DNA of 64,000 bases from Bryum argenteum (lineage: Eukaryota; Streptophyta; Bryopsida; Bryales; Bryaceae): positions 31,925,864 through 31,989,863 of the forward strand of contig CM073322.1 of NCBI GenBank assembly GCA_037043015.1, in the 5' to 3' direction. The notes beneath the pieces were generated by a model, which saw nothing but the letters and a program-made list of their open reading frames with translations, was not told the origin of the DNA and searched no databases. This document shows, one piece after another, positions 51,176 to 62,512 of this stretch. The position numbers and the translations under genes are program-made. Position 1 is the stretch's first letter; every line of letters begins with the position of its first letter.

Positions 51176-51849
51176 TTTTTCTGATGAGGATCTTCCCGCC
51201 TCCAGTCTATTTTGTAAGCAAAAGTGTTCTCTTTTCGATTTCATGGGGTACTTTGATAATCTGCTGTTTAATTGGTGGTATGAGTTGTTAAATTGAGCAT
51301 GAAAAGTTGCACACAAGGTGCCTATGTCCCTGTGAGTTATTTATTGAATGTGTGATATGCCCATGTGAATTGCTGGGATGCTCTAAACTGCTGACATGCT
51401 GAGAATACTGATGTTCTAAGTCACCCTCCATTTGATGTGACATACTTCATATCCATCCTTGTATGTTTTAATTTTGTTGAATACATGCTAGTAAACTTCA
51501 AACACATTTATATAATTTTCAATTTTAAGTAGTTTAACGTAGTAGTGTTTTGAATCAAACTTGCTATGTGATTTAGGTGTCAAATTCATAAGAACTCAAA
51601 TTGAAAGCGGTGCAATTTGTGCAATGCGTATGAGTGGCACTTGTACTCATTGTGATGGTAATCTTTTGGGCATTGCGCAATCAACTATTCTTTTAAACTC
51701 TTTTGAATAATTTTCAAACTCTTGGAATTTTGCAAGCAAGACAATCATGCGGTATGCCCCAAGAGCTTAATTTGCGTTACAAGAGAGAACTCTTGGGCAC
51801 ATCATGCTGAGAATTGATATTTACTACTTGCAGCTATACATCAACAATT

Positions 51850-52600
51850 ATCCATGGAATTCTCCATATGTACAATAAAGAGGGCAATAAAGAGTATAGG
51901 ATTTTCCAATCGAGTTGCCGCAAAAAAGCCATTTCTTACTGCAAAGAGGTTGGAGTTTGCTAAACAACACCAACATTGGACAACCGATAGAAGAATGTCG
52001 TATGGACAGATGAATCTTCATTCGAAAGTGGAAAATTTTCAAGCAAGTGTAGGTATGGGGGAATTTGAAAATTTCGAAGCAAGTGTAGGTATGGAGAAAG
52101 TCACACGAAAAGTTTTTATAGTATTGTTTAGCACCGTCTGTTAAATTTGGGAGTTCATCAGTGATGGTATGGGGTGCATTCACGGGTTTTGAAAAATGTC
52201 CAGTTATTGTAATACCACGTGATAAACAAAAAAGTAAGGACTTTGTCGACATACTTCTTGAAAGCTTATTAAGTTGATTTTATTTTCTCCATGATCACCC
52301 TTGAAGCAATTATACTTGTTGAAGATGGTACTTTAGTGCACTCTAACAAGGATTCAAAGCAAGTGAATGGGGGAAAGCACATGGCATAAAGGAGCTATCA
52401 CGGTCAGCAAACTCTCTCAACTCCATTGAAAACTTGTGGAAGGTAATGAAAGGCACCATCTAGCAAGAGGTACTACGGCAAAACAAAAAAGGATTAGTAA
52501 GTGCCATTCAAAGGCATGGGAAGAGGTGTCTTTTAGAGATGATTGAGAGCTTCCTTGAAAGCATGCGTTTAGCTTTGATCACTGCTAAAGGGGGTAGTAC
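51850..52600 (+). pseudogene. Degenerate Tc1/mariner transposase
   Basis: Fragments in changing frames keep the order of a Tc1-type DDE transposase. About 51,910-52,035 reads KKPFLTAKRLEFAKQHQHWT, the stretch before the first catalytic Asp. About 52,145-52,275 reads SSVMVWGAFTGFEKCPVIVI, the second-Asp region. About 52,310-52,345 reads LVEDGTLVHSNK, and 52,400-52,460 reads LNSIENLWKVMKG. The first catalytic block is altered, stops and frame changes are frequent, and the N-terminal DNA-binding part is not visible. Sequence at about 52,690-52,785 resembles the TIR of the 47,217 element, so the transposon probably ended near there. Not expected to be active. Confidence 0.8.
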
Positions 52601-52785
52601 TAAGTGGTAGGGAGTACTTTTTGACATACTATATTCATATACAAATATATGTAATGATGGGAATCTCTTAACACTGAAATAATGTAAACTTCATTGCCAT
52701 TCCAATGCACTTTGTGGATTGCTATTTGGATAATTTTTGAAAATGTAGTAGCCATTTAGAGTTGGAAGTATGTTATGGATTCATG

Positions 52786-53333
52786 TGTTCTTGTTGCAAT
52801 GAACAAAAGCTTTTGATAGGGCACCGTACATGACAAGTAGCCCTCTCTCTAACACGCAAGTATGATATACAACAATGAATTATGTATGAGGTGCTCATCC
52901 AAATGTGAAGGCCTTCTTGAGATTATGTTTGTAGTTGGGGTGGTTCTAAAAGTATAATTTAAAAGTGCATATGGTGTATACATTTGGAGCACCAATTGGT
53001 TTGTATCCCCATATGTGATTAAGAGCAACAATCACAAGTTTATAGTATTTTTCAATCTTTCAACTCTATAAAAATATTTTCGACAAGATGTTGTAAAAAC
53101 ATCTATTACTTAACGTTGCAAATGTCTTGATCCCTAAAAAACCTTAATACCTTAAATGGGTTCTTGCGATGTTGGATAACTTAGATGGAGGAGTTAAAAG
53201 TAATATTCTTGCCTAAGATTTTTGGTAGGTGCTCCCTGTACTGCAAAGTGTTTGTCTTAAAATTTACAAAGTGAGATAAAAATTTCAAAACCTCCATCTA
53301 GGCATATTCGGTTCCAAGTTCAAAAAGGCCACT
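52786..53333. other. Intergenic, nothing recognised
   Basis: AT-rich unique sequence with no supported gene or repeat. Confidence 0.4.
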
Positions 53334-54096
53334 TTAACCCCTAAACGCGCCAGCCTATTTTAGCAGAAAAGCACATTTCCATAGAAATCCTCATAGATGA
53401 AAATCAAGAGAAGCTATTAAGATCTCAACCGTACAAACTTGTAATAGACTTATCCAAGATCATGTGGACCAAAACTTGAGTCATGAGGCCTTATAGATCG
53501 GAAGATCATAACATATTAATACTAAAAACAAACTGCAAAATTTCATCATTTTCACTTTGAGGTGGAAATGCTACCAATATACCTATTGCAATGAAAAAAT
53601 TACCAACTAGAGAGAGGCCATCCCAAAAAATTAAGTTGAAATCCAACGGTGGATGAAGGAGATATAGCTCCTCAAATATCATCCATTTTCTCACTTTTTC
53701 TGTTGACAAAACATCATTGCAAATCCAATAGCAAAATCATTTGGATCAAAAAACTTCACACTACAAAGTTGTTAAGAATCACCTTAAGATCATGACCATG
53801 AAAAAAAAAAATCATGAAAACTATTTTTAATTTCACATAATTGGCTTGCAATGGTAATACATGCCCCATGCTTGAAAACCCAAAAGCAAGCGCTGTCTTC
53901 ACTAAAGTGCATTCCATTAATTCATACTTTATTGTATGGGCTTGCAAATTTTACAACGCAAACTAGACTTGATTTGGAACCTAACCCAAGTGATTTCATC
54001 CAAAACGGACCTCGGATGAAGAAGATATGGCTATTCAAAGTTGCTGCCTTCCATCCAAAATGTCGTTTTTCGACATTCGGCGCGTTTAGGGGTTAA
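53334..54096 (-). mobile_element. PiggyBac-like MITE, 3,199 family
   Basis: TTAACCCCTAAACGCGCC and GGCGCGTTTAGGGGTTAA bound 763 bp. On the minus strand it aligns with the 3,199-4,179 element, including the hairpin TGTCG-AAAAA-CGACA (here 54,061-54,075) and the block around 53,640-53,700. It is shorter, lacking part of the middle. No transposase. Confidence 0.9.
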
Positions 54097-55281
54097 TCAA
54101 GTCTTTGTTTCAAAAAAAAAGGACCATGATCATGGATCTTGAGGAGGCCAAGTTCATGGATGATGAGCCTCAACCTCATCCGCTTGGGCAACCGGTTGAC
54201 GTTCTTACTAAAGAGATACTTCATAATCTCCAAGTGAAAATATTTTTTTATTTCAATATAAAATATTTAACCTACATTGAACATACAACAACATGCCCAT
54301 AATAAGATTACCAACTTTGAGAGATTTTTTTGAAGAGTGATTGCCATCCATTCAATCAACTTGGAAGTTGAGTATAAATATTCCATAATCAAGAATTCCA
54401 TTTTAAAGTGTAGAATATTAGTAGCTACAAAGTCTTACTACATTGTCTCAAATCCTCCAATCATGTGAACTCGGCGTTATGCAGGGTCTGGCCCCCTCGC
54501 AACCGTTGTTTCACGGGGTGAAAGACGCCCTACACACAATAACCACTCTAGATTCATCGTCCTCATCGTCGCTGTCGCATGTTATCGGGGAAGAAACTGC
54601 AGATCGAGAGGCGTCAAATTGACGGATTATCACGACCACGAACAAGCTGGGGAGGGCGATATAGCAGTACTCGTGGTATGCAAATTCGATTCTAATTACG
54701 CTTTGCAAATTGTTAAGATTATGCTTTTTAATTAGTCGTCATTGTTGTGTATCGGACACATTCTAGCGATAGACTGATATTTCCTTGAGGTGAAGGCTTC
54801 AGTAACGACCTAGTACTAAACGTTCGCAACATTCAGAAAGAGTTCTTTTTTTGCTCTGTTTTAGGTTAGATTCAAGTATTCTAGGGTTACTGTACTTTCA
54901 GGCTAATTGCCATCAATCAAGACTCTAGGGAGGTGACGAAGCTGTTCTGCTCGCGAAATTAAACGAGTGCGCAGCTTTTTAAGTTCTAGCCAAGATTTTG
55001 CTCATGGATTATGTAGCAATAGAGATGCCGGTTGTGAGCTCATTGATGCACTGTTTAGTGCAGGAGAGGTCTATTGAATTATGTGGCCGGTACGATGAGT
55101 ATTTTTCAGTGGATTGTCGGTGTTCATTATTCACAATTTAAATGATCTGATATCTACGACTTCTCAGTCTATCTTATATGACGAACAGATCTCTAGATAC
55201 CTGAGTACTACTCTCAATTTTGTTGATTGCACACCTGCTCTCTGCTCAATGATGAGTTTCGATGTTCTCTGAAGGCAGAGA
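54097..55281. other. Upstream of eIF2B alpha
   Basis: It contains a short open frame (54,105-54,302) with no recognised domain. The promoter and possibly an unrecognised 5' exon of eIF2B alpha may lie in 54,480-55,281, because plant orthologues have a somewhat longer N-terminus than is visible at 55,282. Confidence 0.35.
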
Positions 55282-57009
55282 ATGAAGGTCGATAACGCAA
55301 CAGAGGATGGGAAGGAAGTTGGCGCGGTTGCAGGTGGCGTCACCTTCGAATGGCTAGGACAGGTGAGAAAAAACGATTAGATGGAACATCGATTAGGCCA
55401 CATCTTGTCTAGAATGATGACGGATGGACTTTCTGTATGGGCAAGAGGCGAGGACACACTCAACTTGGTTGGCTGCTGTCATGATACATGAGGTTGCAAA
55501 ATACAAGTTGTACTCTACGTTCATGATGAGGTTTCTTGGTGTAGGCCGAAGACGCCAGCCTACAAACAAGTCCAGCACGCCTCAGTACAACGGGCCAAGG
55601 GGATGCTTCCTTCAGCGTAATCGATGAGTTTAATTACTGGCATAACCAGCCCGATCTTGCTGATGCTGTAGCAGCTATCAAGGCTTTGACAGCTGTTATG
55701 AAACGCAGCTAAGCATCCACGATGATGGGCCTTGAGATTGAGCTAAAGAACGCTTCTGAGGCTTTGAAGGTGCGTCCTGGTGTTGGTAGGCTTTTGCGTT
55801 CTGGACAATTTCATGCTCAAAAGGCTAAACACGGCAGTCGGGTTGGGTTCAGGCCTGGGATGAAACCTCCATGCCATTGTCTGCAGGCTGTGACCTCTTC
55901 TTGCGTTATGTTACACGTACGACTGCTCTAGAGTATGAAGACATAAGGGCTGGCAAAGCACGTCTCATTGAGCGTGGGGAAAGGTTCGGTGAAATATCTC
56001 AAAAGGTATCAATTCATTGCATATGTATCTGCTGCTCTGGAACTTAAATATCCTTGTCCTCGAATTTTGTTTGACTGAATGTCCTGAGCTGTTTTCCGGT
56101 TGTTGGAATTGCCAGGCTCGAAGAACTATTGCGATGCTTGGGCAAGATTTCATTCTCAACGGATCTACCATACTGACACATGGCTTTTCAAGAGTGGTGC
56201 TGAATTACTCAAATTGGCAGCTACAAACGGCAAGCATTTCAACGTTATTTGCACAGGTACTTCTCATCAAATGCTGGTGCGACGTGGCAGCCTTTGGGTC
56301 CTTGGGTGATAACAGTCTATGATGTTCGTCTCCTGTTGGCCGTTACTTATCCAGAGAATTGCATGTTCCTACAGAAGGAAGGCCTGACAACACAGGTGCG
56401 AAGATGGCAAAGGAGCTGCTAGCAGCTGGCATTCCAGTGACTCTAATCTTAGATTCAGGTGTGGGGTTCATCATGGAGAAAGTGGACATGTTACTGGTTG
56501 GTGCCGAAGGTGTGGTGGAAAGCGGTGGGATTATCAATTATATCGGCACTTTTCAAGCGGCACTAGTTGCACGGTCTATGAACAAGCCAGTTTATGTTGC
56601 GGCAGAAAGCTATAAGGTACACCTCTACCGGTCTGTGTCCAGTTTTTCATGGCCTAGAGCAGCAGTCATACTACACTCATGTGCTATGGCATGCTGGGTT
56701 TCTGCTTCTTGCATTCATTGTGCGTTTATCCTAGCTAGTTTCAGTGTCATCACTTAAACGGTACCGACACTGAGACTGTTGTTACTTCATTGATGTCGGC
56801 AGTTCGCGAGGCTATTTCCACTCGAGCAGAGGGACCTGGCACCATCACCGTGTCATGTTGACTTCGTTGAACCAGTTCCAGAGGACGCTACAGTTGAAAA
56901 CACTGCCAGAGATTACACACCCCCAAATTTCCTCACACTTCTCTTCACAGACTTGGGCGTCCTTACTCCATCTGCCGTTAGTGATGAGCTTATACAGTTG
57001 TACCTATAG
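55282..57009 (+). CDS. Translation initiation factor eIF2B subunit alpha
   Basis: Regulatory subunit of the eIF2B decamer, the guanine-nucleotide exchange factor for eIF2 in the cytosol. Exons: 55282-55362, 55545-55769, 55853-56005, 56116-56256, 56375-56616 and 56803-57009, about 349 residues. Family blocks appear in order: [124 protein letters not shown], and the conserved end [20 protein letters not shown]. There are two defects: an in-frame TAA at 55,710-55,712 in exon 2 where plant orthologues have a sense codon, and a frame change at about 56,203 in exon 4, consistent with one missing base. Either draft errors or a decayed copy would explain this. The N-terminus may be incomplete. Confidence 0.92.
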
Positions 57010-57235
57010 GGACCAGAGAATGTCTCGCTTGACGCAGTGTGTGTTGACGCCAAACTACGTGGCTTTCGTTCAATTTTGTCAATACAAGCATGAGTGCGCA
57101 GGATACAGTGAACGAACAATTTTCTCTTGGAGAATCTGTGGATCATACTATATTACGTTTTGTGATGTTCATCCTGCATTTGGTATAACGTGTAACGACA
57201 CCTATCGTGACAGAGAAACAACATTTATTGGCACC

Positions 57236-57830
57236 AGTCCCTTGTTGGGGCTGCAAGTACGTGGATAGCAAGGATCCAGCGAGCGGTATCGTTGCGTGGA
57301 GTAGATGGGGAAGTGGGGAGGCGCTGGAGTTTGTGGAAAGTAGGCCGAGTGTTGGGGTTGGGCAGGCACTGAAGGTCCTTGGGGAGAATGTGTATTATGA
57401 GAAGTGAAATGGTTGAGTGCGTGACTTCTGCCTAGGTGTGCGGTTTAGACGACGGACGGACCGAGGCAGACGTGAATGCAGGTTAGGAATCAGTTGGTTG
57501 CAGTTATGCGAGGTGGATGATTTCAGTATGACAAGGTCGATGCTGATTGTAGTGGGAGGTCGGAAGTTTTGGGGTAGCATTTCCTTCGAGTTCCGAAGAG
57601 TTTTCAGATTACAAGGATAATACAGATAAGGACACAGTTACATTTGAAAGCTGCATATTGGTTGTTCTTATTCTGTCCAGTTTTCCTGAAGTTCGGACTT
57701 CAGAGGTTGAATCCGAAAGTGTTGGCAACAGTTGGTTGTACTTTTGGCTTGGTGGATCATCGAGGGTCCTTTCATGAAATTGGACATGTCCGGGGTGCAT
57801 TTTGCATCGCCAGACTCGTAACATATTATT
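57236..57830 (+). repeat. 600 bp segment present three times (eIF2B copy)
   Basis: Direct match of 36,118-36,718 starting 227 bp after the eIF2B alpha stop. Differences include a 6 bp gap near 57,455 and a gap of about 15 bp near 57,605. It ends at GACTCGTAAC, where neighbouring unique sequence begins. Confidence 0.9.
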
Positions 57831-58194
57831 GGCCAAAGAATGTGTGAGGTGAGAGGATGCATTTTTACCTCTTTTATGTGTTCCAGTTGGTGTACTGGTG
57901 AAGTCTTTTGCAATCTAGTGGATCTTTAGCAGATTTCACGATCTTAATATTTTGATGGAATGGTTAGATTTCAGCATGCCTTTAGTGCATATTTAAATTT
58001 TCTTAGAGTCTTGAGGAATTTTGAGGCCCGATTAGTTTTGTTGGAATGAGTTGGAAGTATGGTACGATTTGCATCTACAAATAACTAACTGCAAAGTCAA
58101 TGTGAGCATGAGCATGGCCAAAGTCAAGTTGACGTAAAGGAGAAAAGTAGCATTAGGTGATCTCTCGTAAGGTGACTGTTTTAGTTAAGTGTTG

Positions 58195-58410
58195 GGCACC
58201 ACAATCCATTGCTTGGTATTTGTGCTGATGTCCTCAAATGAAGAGGTTGTGGGTCCCATTCTCGTGCCTTTGTGGTGCTCAGCACCATAGTCTACCTTGT
58301 TATAATGATTGGTTTTTAGAATCTCTTGTATTGGTACCTCAAAGCCCTCTATGAGTATATCATGTCTAAAGTATCTTTAAGGATTTATACAAAAGTTATT
58401 GATTAGTGTT
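58195..58410 (+). mobile_element. tRNA-derived SINE-like element, old copy
   Basis: It retains the head (GCTTGGTATTTG, then GAGGTTGTGGGTCCCATTC) and part of the body, including the blocks TGTGGTGCTCAGCACCA and TATTGGTACCTCAAAGCCCT. It is truncated before the tail and is more diverged than the other two copies. Confidence 0.6.
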
Positions 58411-58893
58411 ATGTGGAGATTAGTGTACTGGATTACTTTTGGTGAATAACACTCTTTTTCAACTCCCTTGAGATTAGTGTTCACTTTGCAACCAATGTCC
58501 CTTAACCCTTTATCGTCACCCCCAGCCAAATTGGCTGAGCTGGGGGCCTTGCGCGGTTACGGGGGCCGGAGCGGGCATGGGTTGCGCCTGTCGCCGGAAG
58601 ACATTGCCGATATTTTCCTGCCGCGGTTCTGAATTGCTGCTCCGATCCTCCTGCCGTTTCCGCAATTGCTCAGGCGGGAATCGTGCGAGGCCAGGGCGAG
58701 AGCGCATGCTTGCAAGTCGGGCAGGATCCCCACAGACTTTGTACAAGCCGGGGTTTAGAGTTGACAACGGGTTTGACTACTGAATATCGGGAGAATAGCC
58801 GTTGCCTTCACCGTTCAATGAACAGGGGTGAGTACCGTTGGTACCTTTGTTCAACGTCTTCTTCTTATTTGGGTTTATGCTGAAGTTTAGCGG

Positions 58894-61800
58894 TTGGTGA
58901 AGATGGGTGTGGAGAGGGAAAATTGCCGCTCGAGGATTGAAAGGGAGATCAGGAGGTGGTTGCAAGAAGATTTAGGGTGTTTTCAAGACATAGTTGCAAA
59001 TGAAGTGTGTTTGATGCTTGATGAGGATTACCTTGCTTCTAAGCCAAGGCCCAAGAGTGTTGTGTGGCCTCCTATTCCTCTTGGTAGGAATTGGAGGTTT
59101 TTGTTCAGGCATTTAGTAGCAAGGCAGTTAGGGTGGGTTGCGAGAAAACCCTTCCCTGATTCGTTGAATACCTTGTTGAAGGAAGATTGGTGGCCTGATC
59201 AGGAGGAATTGAAGCCTGTTGAAATAGTAGAAGTCATGGAAGGCAATTTGAGGTCTCCTAGACGTTCTGTGAGGGTGGAGACCCGGGTGGAGGTGAACAA
59301 CACTCCTGTTAGGGTGGAAACTGTGATTGAGATTGGGTGCTCACGTCGCGTGAAACCAAGGAGAATTGCGTTCCAGGGGTCCAGCAACGCTAGAGGGGAG
59401 GGGGTGCCTGTTGCGAATGAGGAAGAAGCCGGCCAGGGCCTGGCTCCGACAGCGCCGGCAGCCGGAGGTGCATCGGGGAGCGAAGGCGGCCAGGGCCGAT
59501 CGCCCAGCCTGCCTCCGACACGGCCGACCGCCGGAGCAGCGGCAGCCGGTCGGGGCGGCCAGGGCCGATCGCCTAGCCTGCCACCGGCCAGCGTCGGCCA
59601 GGAGGTGCATCGGGGAGGGGGGCTGGCCTCCAGTGGCTGGCCTCCAAGTGCTCGGGGAGGGGGGCTGGCTCCCACTGCTCTCCCTCCAAGTGCTCCTGGG
59701 AGCTGCGAGTCGCCAATTCGGCGGTTTAGGGGTGGTGGCCGACGGGGTCGTGGGAGGAGGTCTACTTCAGCAGGTGAGTTTCCTCCACTCTCCAATTTTT
59801 TGCAATTCACACGTCCAAGTGAATTGATGGACAATTCTCATGTGCATGGTTTGATTGATCAGGAGGATCTCCAAGCGGCTTCCCGTGAGTTGGATGGTTT
59901 GCTAGATTTGGTGAATAGCGGCGTGGGGGGGGATTTAGATTCACAAGGGTTAGCTGATTTTGAGAATGGCTTCAGGATGTGTAGTAGAAATGTTAGATTG
60001 AGGTCTGACAGGGTATTGATTGCACCATCTAGTGACTATGAGCTTGGATTTCGTGGGAAGATTGTGATTGTGCCCAGGAATGAGATACCGCTGCTTCACA
60101 TTGATCATGAATCTCCATGTTCTAGTTTGCTTGAATTCTGGGGTATTGTAATGCATGATAGTTTTGATGTGATTCATGGGATTCAATTGCTCACTGTCAA
60201 TTTCTATGGGCCTTGGGGGACGTTTGTGGTTCCGGAACCTGTGTGTGTGATTGTTGAGGATGGTCAACCAAGTAGTGTGCCATTTCTTCAAATTTGGGGT
60301 AGGAATGATCTTGATTCTTTGGATGAGGAAGGAAGTTCTAGCGGAGTTAGTACAAGTGATGATGAATATTTCCCACATGGTAGTGAAAGTGATGATGAGA
60401 TGGGGGAGAAGTTAGACTCTATGGTATTGACCCCAACTACAAAGAAGTGGTTGGTAAGTGGGGATGAGATGCGGAATGAAATTGGCTTGGGATACAATGA
60501 TTATGCTCAAATTTGTAACATGCCTGAGAATGAGAGGTTTAGTGAGTCTATGTGGAATTCTACATTGACACAATTGCCTAGTATGGAGTTCATTGGGGAG
60601 CATGAGGGATTTAGCCAGGCCACATTGGATTGCATTGAACCTCTTGATTTCTTCTCATTGTTTTGGCCTACTTCAACTTTGTCAAAGATTTGTATGCAAA
60701 CTAATTTGTATGCTACAAGTTTGGATGAGAATGGGGTAAGCAAGGGTGGCTTGAGGTGGACTCCGTTGGTAATGTCCGAATTACGAGCATGGTTTGGGGT
60801 GCTCATGGTGATGGCGTTGAAGAAGGTCCCACAAACACGGTTTCATTGGTCTAAGGACCAAGAGGTATGGAGAACCCCTGCAATTGTGAAGTGCATGAGT
60901 CGTACTCGGTTTGAGGCTATTTTGAGATGTGTGCATTTGGTTGATAATGACACAATAGTGCATGATAAAACCGACCCGGGCTATAGCAAGATGGCTAAGA
61001 CTCAATGGCTAGTAGATGAATTCAATGTCTTGTGTGGTCAAATGTGGGATGCAGAGAAGAACTTGACAGTAGATGAAATGATGGTACCATATACGGGTAA
61101 GTATTCGCCTATAAGGCAATACATGAAAGCTAAGCCTACCCAGTATGGTATCAAAATTTGGTGCTTAGCAAATAGTGTGTCTAAGTATGTTCAACACATG
61201 GAAGTTTATTGTGGTGCCTCCACTTCAGAGTTGCCACGGGGTTCAGAATTGTCATCCTCTGAACCGCGGGGTTCAGAATTGTCAACCAATTGATGCGGGG
61301 CCACGAAGGTAAGGTTCACATTGTGACATGTGACAATTTTTTTACTAGCCCTAAGTTGTTTTGGTGTTTGCTACAAAAAGGGATATATGCAACTGGTACA
61401 TGTAGATCTAATCGTCTTGGCTGGCCTAGTGCACTCACTATAAACCCAAGAACTGGAAGTAGGGGTCAATTGTGGTTTAGAATGCATGCTAGTGGTAGGA
61501 TGGCTGCTATTTGTTGGTTTGATAACAAACCCGTGTGCTTGTTGTCTACAGCATTCTCTCCATTAGATGCTAATGGCCAAGTCTACATTTCTAGATGGCA
61601 TAATGGAGAGTTTGTTTCGGTGCCTTGTAGTCCCATACTAATCCACTACCAGGAAAACATGAGGGGAGTTGATGTCCAAGATCAACTACGAGGATACTAC
61701 ACCGTGCAGTCAAGAGACCACAAGTGGTGGCACCGTATCCTATTTCACATCTTAGATACATCTTTTGTGAATTCTTACATTATTTACAAATCACATATGG

Positions 61801-62086
61801 CTCTTGGCGGGTAAAAAAGTGTATGGCTCATGTGAAGTACAATTTGCTTGTTGCTAATGCGTTGATGGCACAATATACAGTGTGTGAGCTTCCACGGACT
61901 ACGGTTGTTGGTGCAGTGGTTCCACGCCCAACCAAATTGCATTACACAGATAAGTTGGTTGCAGAGAAGCGGAAGAGGAGGACATGCGTAGTGTGTGGCA
62001 AAGTAATGAATTTTTATTGTCCAACATGTAAAAAATCCTTGTGTATGGGGAAGTGCTTCGTGGATTTCCATTCTAGACGCATTTGA
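58894..62086 (+). CDS. PiggyBac transposase with long N-terminal extension, frame interrupted
   Basis: RNase H-fold DDD transposase that excises and inserts at TTAA. The first open stretch (58,894-61,293) has 799 codons. Residues 1-150 include WPPIPLGRNWRFLFRHLV; about 175-292 are low-complexity Gly/Ser/Pro with a repeated GGQGRSPSLPP; then an uncharacterised part and an acidic Ser/Asp/Glu stretch; then the catalytic domain, with the first Asp in VDEMMVPYTGKYSPIRQYMK (codon at 61,072). The frame shifts near 61,290. The second Asp, in VTCDNFFTSP (61,332), and the third, in GVDVQDQLRGYY (61,671 and 61,680), follow in the next frame. A further shift near 61,808 leads to the C-terminal cysteine-rich finger CVVCGKVMNFYCPTCKKSLC. 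All key residues are present, but no single frame covers them. The extension makes it much longer than typical piggyBac enzymes (about 600 residues). Confidence 0.92.
61237..61284 (+). repeat. Short direct repeat at the transposase frame break
   Basis: CGGGGTTCAGAATTGTCA occurs at 61,237 and again at 61,267, a 30 bp period, in the segment between the first and second catalytic Asp where the frame is lost. It looks like a local duplication in the coding sequence. Confidence 0.85.
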
Positions 62087-62379
62087 TGTTGCTCTAATAT
62101 TTATGCTTGGCTCATTTTCATATTTTTTTCTACACAATTATTTGTGTATGCATAGATGTATTATTTAGAATGGGGGGGAGTAGGGGTCCAATGCCACATG
62201 ATGGGTGGTTTCTTAGGTTCGAATCCTAAGGTTGGAAAATTTGGGGAAGGGCTTACATTCAGAAATTGGAAAATAAATAAAAAAAACTCTGGCCAGGGTC
62301 TCTGGACTCTGGACAAGGCGGCCGGCCCGATGCCGATACTTGGTGGACAGGGGACCGGTGGGGCGGGGGTGGCCGGCGG

Positions 62380-62512
62380 CCCCGCTACCGGAGCCTGGCG
62401 GCTGCCGGGCGCCTGCCCTCGATGGGCCAGCTCTGGCCGGCCCCTGCGCTACCGGAGCTTGCCGGCTGCTGGGAGCCACCGGCCCGATGGGGCAGCTCCG
62501 GCCGGTCTGGTG
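62380..62512 (+). repeat. Two 66 bp imperfect GC-rich tandem units
   Basis: The block starting GCTACCGGAGC occurs near 62,383 and 62,449, and each copy is followed by CGGCTGC and later by a GGCCGG block. It lies in the 3' non-coding part of the piggyBac element. Confidence 0.7.

Larger units (their letters stand above)
50640..51745. repeat. Outer, diverged mirror segment (right)
   Basis: Inverted match of 1-829, interrupted by the TTAA element at 50,786-51,175 and by an extra 60 bp or so near 51,345-51,405 that the left side lacks. It retains an intact TTAA at 51,534-51,537 where the left side carries its old MITE. No gene is recognised. Confidence 0.6.

Noticed and set aside
54105..54302. 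65-codon open frame upstream of eIF2B alpha
   Set aside because: Too short, no recognised domain, and its 3' half is AT-rich with no further exon evident.
62190..62240. Perfect B-box-like GGTTCGAATCC inside the piggyBac 3' region, suggesting a tRNA or SINE
   Set aside because: No A box at the right distance, no cloverleaf, and no second copy in the window.
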